NCBI RefSeq assembly: GCF_010119615.1
Contig: NZ_QOVG01000005.1
Location: 186,001 to 250,000 of the forward strand
Direction: 5' to 3'
Origin: Pseudoxanthomonas gei
GTDB lineage: Bacteria > Pseudomonadota > Gammaproteobacteria > Xanthomonadales > Xanthomonadaceae
DNA length: 64,000 bases
This document shows positions 60,118-64,000 of this stretch, one piece after another. How positions within the stretch are numbered: the stretch's first letter is position 1; each line of letters starts with the position of its first letter. Position numbers and translations under genes: made by a program. Below the pieces are notes generated by a model, which made no database searches, was not told where the DNA came from, and worked only from the letters and a program-made list of their open reading frames with translations.

Positions 60118-61269
60118 ATGGGTCTTGTGCAAGCGGTGGTCGGTGCGGTCGGTGGCATGCTCGGCGACCAGTGGAAGGACTTCTACACCGTGCCGGCGGG
60201 CCTGCCGTCGACGGCGGCGCTGTTCGCCGCGGTGCCGCAGGGCACCAACGCCGGACGCGGTTCCAACACGCACGGCTCCTCCAACATCATCACCAACGGC
60301 TCCAAGATCGTGGTGCCCGAAGGCTACGGCCTGCTGCTGTTCCAGGACGGCAAGATCACCGGCTTCGCCGCCGAGCCGGGTGGCTACGAATGGCGTTCGG
60401 ACGACATCAACTCGCAGTCGATCTTCGCCGGCGACGGCATCGTCAGCCCGCTGATCAAGCAGAGCTGGGAGCGCTTCAAGTTCGGCGGCCAGCCGGGTTC
60501 GCAGCAGGCGGCCTTCTTCGTCTCGCTGAAGGAGCTGCCGGACAACCGCTTCGGCACCCAGTCGGAAATCTACTGGGACGACGGCTTCCTCAACACCCAG
60601 GTCGGCGCGGTCACGCGCGGCTCGTACACGCTGAAGATCGTCGACCCGATCCTGTTCGTGAAGAACTTCGTCCCGGCCAGCTACCTGCAGCCCGGCCAGG
60701 TCTTCGACTTCACCGACATGGACAATGCCGCCGCCGGCCAGCTGTTCAATGAAGTGGTCGGCTCGCTGGCGCCGGCCTTCAGCCTGTATTCGAACGATCC
60801 GGCCAAGGGCAACCGCATCACCAAGCTGCAGCAGGATTCGCTGGGTTTCGCCCAGAGCCTGTCGGCGGCGGTGGAGAACGGCTACCAGTGGAAATCCGAT
60901 CGCGGCCTGGCCATCGTCAAGACCGCCATCGTCTCGATCGAATACGACGCCAATACGCGCGAGCTGCTCAAGACCGTGCAGCGTGCCGACGCATTGGCCG
61001 GTTCGCGTGGCAATGCCAACCTGCAGGCCAGTGTCGCCCAGGGCATCCAGTCGGCCGGCGAGAACGGCGGCGCGGCCGGGCTGGTCGGCGTGGGCATGGC
61101 CTCGGGCATGCTCGGCGGCATCGGCAACCTGCAGCAACCGGTGGCCCCGGCCGCGCCTGCGGCCGATGACCCGGTGGCCAAATTGAAGAAGGCCAAGGAG
61201 ATGCTGGACCTGGGTTTGATCACCCAGCAGGACTACGACGCGCTCAAGGCCAAGGCGCTGGGCCTGTAA
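60118..61269 (+). CDS. SPFH-domain protein with SHOCT tail (YdjI-like)
   Basis: This 383-residue protein resembles the YdjI/virion-core-like SPFH family. The N-terminus starts MGLVQAVVGAVGGMLGDQWKD. The SPFH core (about 50-260) contains GYGLLLFQDGKITGFAAEPG, and a glycine-rich linker (about 325-345) follows. A C-terminal SHOCT motif reads DPVAKLKKAKEMLDLGLITQ. SPFH proteins assemble scaffolds at membranes; YdjI in Bacillus works with PspA-type envelope stress proteins, though no pspA is seen here. It is the first gene of a three-gene operon. Confidence 0.9.
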   Translation: MGLVQAVVGAVGGMLGDQWKDFYTVPAGLPSTAALFAAVPQGTNAGRGSNTHGSSNIITNGSKIVVPEGYGLLLFQDGKITGFAAEPGGYEWRSDDINSQSIFAGDGIVSPLIKQSWERFKFGGQPGSQQAAFFVSLKELPDNRFGTQSEIYWDDGFLNTQVGAVTRGSYTLKIVDPILFVKNFVPASYLQPGQVFDFTDMDNAAAGQLFNEVVGSLAPAFSLYSNDPAKGNRITKLQQDSLGFAQSLSAAVENGYQWKSDRGLAIVKTAIVSIEYDANTRELLKTVQRADALAGSRGNANLQASVAQGIQSAGENGGAAGLVGVGMASGMLGGIGNLQQPVAPAAPAADDPVAKLKKAKEMLDLGLITQQDYDALKAKALGL

Positions 61270-61286
61270 GCCCCGGGCCCGCGACC

Positions 61287-62597
61287 ATGCCCACTCCGAA
61301 CACCCCGCCGCCGTTGCCGCCTGTCAACGGCCCGGGATCGCCGCAGGATGTCCCACCCCTGCCGGGCAGCCTGCCGATCGATCCGGCCACGCTGCCCGAT
61401 GCCATCCGCGAGGAACTCGAGGCGCCCGATCCGGTGGCCATCGACACCTCGGCCACCGAGCTCAAGGACGGCATCAACCGCTGCCCGAAGTGCGGTTCCA
61501 CCGAGATCCGCCACAAGACCGGCAGCGACCTGCTGGTGTGCCTGTACTGCCGCAACGAGTGGGATGGGGCGCGGGTCGAGGAGGAATTCGGCTTCGGCGC
61601 GGGCATCGGCGAGCTCAAGGGCACGGTCCTGGCCTCGGGTGCGCGCGACATCGCCGCCGACGCCGCCCACCTGATGAGTTTCAAGTGCACCGGCTGCGGC
61701 GCCGAAGTGACGGTCAACACCGACAACGCCATGACCGCGCGCTGCCACTGGTGCCGGCACGTGCTGGGCGTCAACGAGCAGGTGGCCAACGGCGCGGTGC
61801 CCGACGCGGTGCTGCCCTTCCACATCAGGAAGGAAGACGCGGTGGCACGCATCCGCCAGTTCGTCGACAAGCGTCGGCTGTTCGCGCTGAAGGAATTCAA
61901 GGAACAGTTCACGCCCGAAAACGTGGTCGGTGTGTACCTGCCCTACATGATCGTGGACGGCAACGTCAGCGTGGACGTCGCCGGCCACGGTGAAATCCAG
62001 ACGGCCAGCTACACGCGCGGCAGCGGCAACCAGAAGAAGACCTACTACGACGCCGACGTGTACCAGGTGCAGCGCCACGTGGACTTCACCATCGACGACC
62101 TGCCGCTGGAATCCTCGAGCGAGCGCGGCAACCTGGACACGGCCGCCAACACCAACAACATCATCAACACCATCCTGCCCTTCGACACCAAGAACGCAGT
62201 GAAGTGGAACGCGTCCTACCTGTCGGGCTTCAGCTCCGAGCGACGCAACAGCGACGTCGAGCAGCTGCGGCCGCGCCTGGAGGACCAGTTGCTGTCGGTT
62301 GGCCGCGCCCAGGTCGAAAGCTCGGTGCGCGGCTACGATCGCGGCGTGCGCTGGGAGCAGGAGCGCCTGGCCGTGCACGGCACGCGCTGGGTTTCCATGT
62401 ACCTGCCGGTCTGGCTGTATTCCTTCCACCAGCCCGGCAGCAACGGCGGCATGCTGCATTACATCGCGGTCAACGGCCGCACCGGCGAAACCATGGGCAG
62501 CGTGCCGGTGCAGCAGTGGAAGCTGCTGGCCGCCGCGCTCACCGTCGGCACCTTCCTGGAAGCCATCGCAATGTGGATATTGGTAGCCACCTCATGA
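61287..62597 (+). CDS. Zinc-ribbon (TFIIB-type) membrane-associated protein (YdjG-like)
   Basis: This 436-residue protein has a proline-rich N-terminus and two zinc ribbons: RCPKCG...CLYCRNEW near 65-90 and FKCTGCG...RCHWCRHVLG near 130-158. A long beta-rich region follows, and the C-terminal hydrophobic helix (LLAAALTVGTFLEAIAMWILV) should anchor it in the membrane. It lies 17 bp after the SPFH gene and overlaps the next gene. The SPFH plus zinc-ribbon pairing is seen in ydj-type envelope-stress operons. The ribbons probably mediate protein contacts rather than DNA binding. Confidence 0.87.
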   Translation: MPTPNTPPPLPPVNGPGSPQDVPPLPGSLPIDPATLPDAIREELEAPDPVAIDTSATELKDGINRCPKCGSTEIRHKTGSDLLVCLYCRNEWDGARVEEEFGFGAGIGELKGTVLASGARDIAADAAHLMSFKCTGCGAEVTVNTDNAMTARCHWCRHVLGVNEQVANGAVPDAVLPFHIRKEDAVARIRQFVDKRRLFALKEFKEQFTPENVVGVYLPYMIVDGNVSVDVAGHGEIQTASYTRGSGNQKKTYYDADVYQVQRHVDFTIDDLPLESSSERGNLDTAANTNNIINTILPFDTKNAVKWNASYLSGFSSERRNSDVEQLRPRLEDQLLSVGRAQVESSVRGYDRGVRWEQERLAVHGTRWVSMYLPVWLYSFHQPGSNGGMLHYIAVNGRTGETMGSVPVQQWKLLAAALTVGTFLEAIAMWILVATS

Positions 62598-62854
62598 GCG
62601 ACGACAACGGCCTCTGGCTGCTCGCCATCGGTCCCGCCGGCGCCACCGCGCTGTATTGGGCCCTGTACCGCTATTACCGCAACACCGACAAATCGCACGC
62701 CTACGAACGCGAAACCGCCGTCGAAGCCCAGCCGGTGACGGGCTCGGACGAGAAGGTGGACGAAGTGAAGGGCACGCAGAAGACCCGCATTCCCGGCAAC
62801 AACGTCGGCGAATACCGCACGCGCGTGGAGCGTCTCCGCGAAGACGACGGGTAG
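62594..62854 (+). CDS. Small single-pass membrane protein
   Basis: This 86-residue protein has one hydrophobic helix (about 7-26, LWLLAIGPAGATALYWALY) followed by a charged cytoplasmic tail. Its ATG overlaps the stop of the zinc-ribbon gene (ATGA), so the two are coupled and probably interact. No family is recognised. Confidence 0.82.
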   Translation: MSDDNGLWLLAIGPAGATALYWALYRYYRNTDKSHAYERETAVEAQPVTGSDEKVDEVKGTQKTRIPGNNVGEYRTRVERLREDDG

Positions 62855-62924
62855 CGGGTCCACCAGAGTCGGAAGCGCTCGCGTGGAGTGGGTGGGTCGA
62901 GTCATCCCGCGGGAGTACGGTTTC

Positions 62925-62990
62925 GTTCACGGCGGGTCAAGACCCGCCCTCCGGTGATGCGATGGGAGGGCGGGTCTTGACCCGCCATGG
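62925..62990. repeat. REP-like double palindrome
   Basis: CGGCGGGTCAAGACCCGCC at about 62930 and GGCGGGTCTTGACCCGCC at about 62968-62985 are two head-to-tail palindromes of the family seen at 42689, 51070 and 53042. They lie between converging genes and may act as a bidirectional terminator. Confidence 0.78.
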
Positions 62991-63014
62991 CGATCACGTA
63001 CTGCGGCAGCCCAC

Positions 63015-63845
63015 TCAGCCCGCTGCCCGAAGCTCGGCAAGCAACGCGCGCGGCGTGGCGCCGGCGATGGCGCGGAACTCGGCAATGAGGTGGGCCTGGT
63101 CGTAATAGCCCGCGCTGGCCGCGATGTCCGCCCAGCCCGCGCCTCCGCCGTTGCGCGCGGCGGCCAGGGCGTGATGGAAACGCGTCAGCTTGGCGAAGGT
63201 CTTGGGGCTGACCCCGACGGCCTGGCGGAACACCCGGCGCAGATGCCGTTCACTCACGCCCAGGTCGAAGGCCACGCCATCGAGGTTGCCACTGCCCAGC
63301 CTTTGCATGGCGCTGGAAGCAAGTTGCGCACGCGCGCCGGAGGAAGCATCAGACCGTGCAATGCGTTCGGCGATCGCCTCTTCCAGGACGGAGGCAACGC
63401 CGGCCGTGTCCCTGGCTTCGGCAATCCGGCCGAGCAGGCGCTGTGAGGCGGCGACGCCCCACAACTCCTCGATTGCGACGATGCGCCCGGCCACTTCCGA
63501 AGCCGGCATGCCGAGCACCGCCTCGCAACTGTTCCAGTGCAGGCGCGCGAACACGGTGCGTTGCCCGCCGCGGATGATCTTGCGGTGCGCCTGCGGATGT
63601 ATTCCCATTGCATGCACATCGAGGCCATCACGCGCCGCCGATCCCAGGCGAACGACCAGCTGCACCTCCGGCTGTGGAATGGCGACGCGGGGCTGGTCGT
63701 GCTCGCATTCGTGCACGAACAGATCCGCCACCGCGGTCGTGGCCGAGCGGGCGGTTCCGTGATGCGAAAGGAGGCGAGCGTGCACGCACCGGAGTCTGCT
63801 CGCGGCGCGGGGGCGGTGCAAGCCTGGCCGTTTCTTCCAATCCAT
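63015..63845 (-). CDS. AraC-family transcriptional regulator
   Basis: This 276-residue regulator has an N-terminal sensor region (about 30-165) with FVHECEHDQPRVAIPQPE. A C-terminal AraC HTH pair follows (GVAFDLGVSERHLRRVFRQA and WADIAASAGYYDQAHLIAEF). The N-terminal ~25 residues are Arg-rich and the true start may be an internal ATG. It is divergent from the gene at 63874 with only a 28-bp gap, so the two probably share a promoter region and the second is its likely target. Confidence 0.88.
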   Translation of the reverse strand: MDWKKRPGLHRPRAASRLRCVHARLLSHHGTARSATTAVADLFVHECEHDQPRVAIPQPEVQLVVRLGSAARDGLDVHAMGIHPQAHRKIIRGGQRTVFARLHWNSCEAVLGMPASEVAGRIVAIEELWGVAASQRLLGRIAEARDTAGVASVLEEAIAERIARSDASSGARAQLASSAMQRLGSGNLDGVAFDLGVSERHLRRVFRQAVGVSPKTFAKLTRFHHALAAARNGGGAGWADIAASAGYYDQAHLIAEFRAIAGATPRALLAELRAAG

Positions 63846-63873
63846 GCGCCGCGGCGGGCACTACGCTGCACCC

Positions 63874-64000
63874 ATGAAGACCATCCTTGTTACCGGTGCC
63901 ACCGGAAAAGTGGGCAGCCGACTCCTCCGTCGCCTTGCCGAACGCGGCCATCACCTGCGCGCACTGGTGCGTGACCTGGAGCGCAACGCGGCACTGCGCA
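63874..64000 (+). CDS. NAD(P)-binding (NmrA/SDR_a-like) protein, 5' end only
   Basis: The 42 residues present (starts MKTILVTGATGKVGSRLLRR) show the atypical-SDR dinucleotide motif TGATGKVGS and LRALVRD, as in NmrA-like redox sensors or NAD(P)H:quinone reductase-type proteins. The gene runs off the right edge. It is divergent from an AraC regulator. Confidence 0.85.
   Translation, partial: MKTILVTGATGKVGSRLLRRLAERGHHLRALVRDLERNAALR

Overview
This is a GC-rich chromosomal window that reads as Xanthomonadaceae/Lysobacteraceae (Lysobacter, Luteimonas, Stenotrophomonas or a relative; genus not resolved). Support comes from the gene families (DcaP-like porin beside acs, Grx4-rhodanese fusion, homodimeric aceE, MaeB), an effector with the XVIPCD domain used by Xanthomonadales type IV secretion systems, and the GTAG/GGAGCGACGC palindromic repeats typical of the family. 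I saw no rRNA or tRNA genes, no CRISPR array and no IS transposase.

Layout. 1-13.5 kb is core metabolism and housekeeping: partial porin, acs, a LuxR-type response regulator, a MASE2 diguanylate cyclase, DUF924, a glutaredoxin-rhodanese fusion, a polysaccharide deacetylase, a methyltransferase/SGNH pair, alaA, rsgA and a DUF1704 (MATCAP-like) putative peptidase. 13.6-19.1 kb holds maeB and a blue-light LOV hybrid kinase placed between two arrays of the same ~186-bp palindromic repeat. 19.1-22.4 kb is an RsbUVW-like partner-switching operon (phosphatase, anti-sigma kinase, two STAS antagonists). aceE follows.

25.4-36.8 kb is an accessory region with visibly lower GC and displaced aceE 3'-end fragments. 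It contains a putative type IV secretion effector with a candidate immunity protein, an orphan HicB antitoxin, a three-gene DUF262/AAA-ATPase/unknown operon, and a Dcm-Vsr-MvaI/BcnI-type restriction-modification operon. 36.8-40.5 kb has a PIN-like protein, an Excalibur protein, a local duplication and a 21-bp-period repeat array. 40.7-52.9 kb has two divergent AraC/SDR pairs, a serine hydrolase, a pseudopilin with a GGDEF-EAL protein, and an ABC exporter. A third AraC/NAD(P)-binding pair lies at the right end.

52.9-59.8 kb is the most interesting part. A 74-residue protein resembling a split-borosin precursor (SonA type) sits 29 bp upstream of a gene encoding signal peptide, periplasmic TPRs, a transmembrane helix, a GGDEF domain and a SonM-like borosin N-methyltransferase in one polypeptide. 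Divergent from it is a REC-GGDEF / GAF-GAF histidine kinase / REC operon. I infer a c-di-GMP-connected, membrane-anchored backbone-N-methylated RiPP system. 60.1-62.9 kb is an SPFH / zinc-ribbon / small membrane protein operon.
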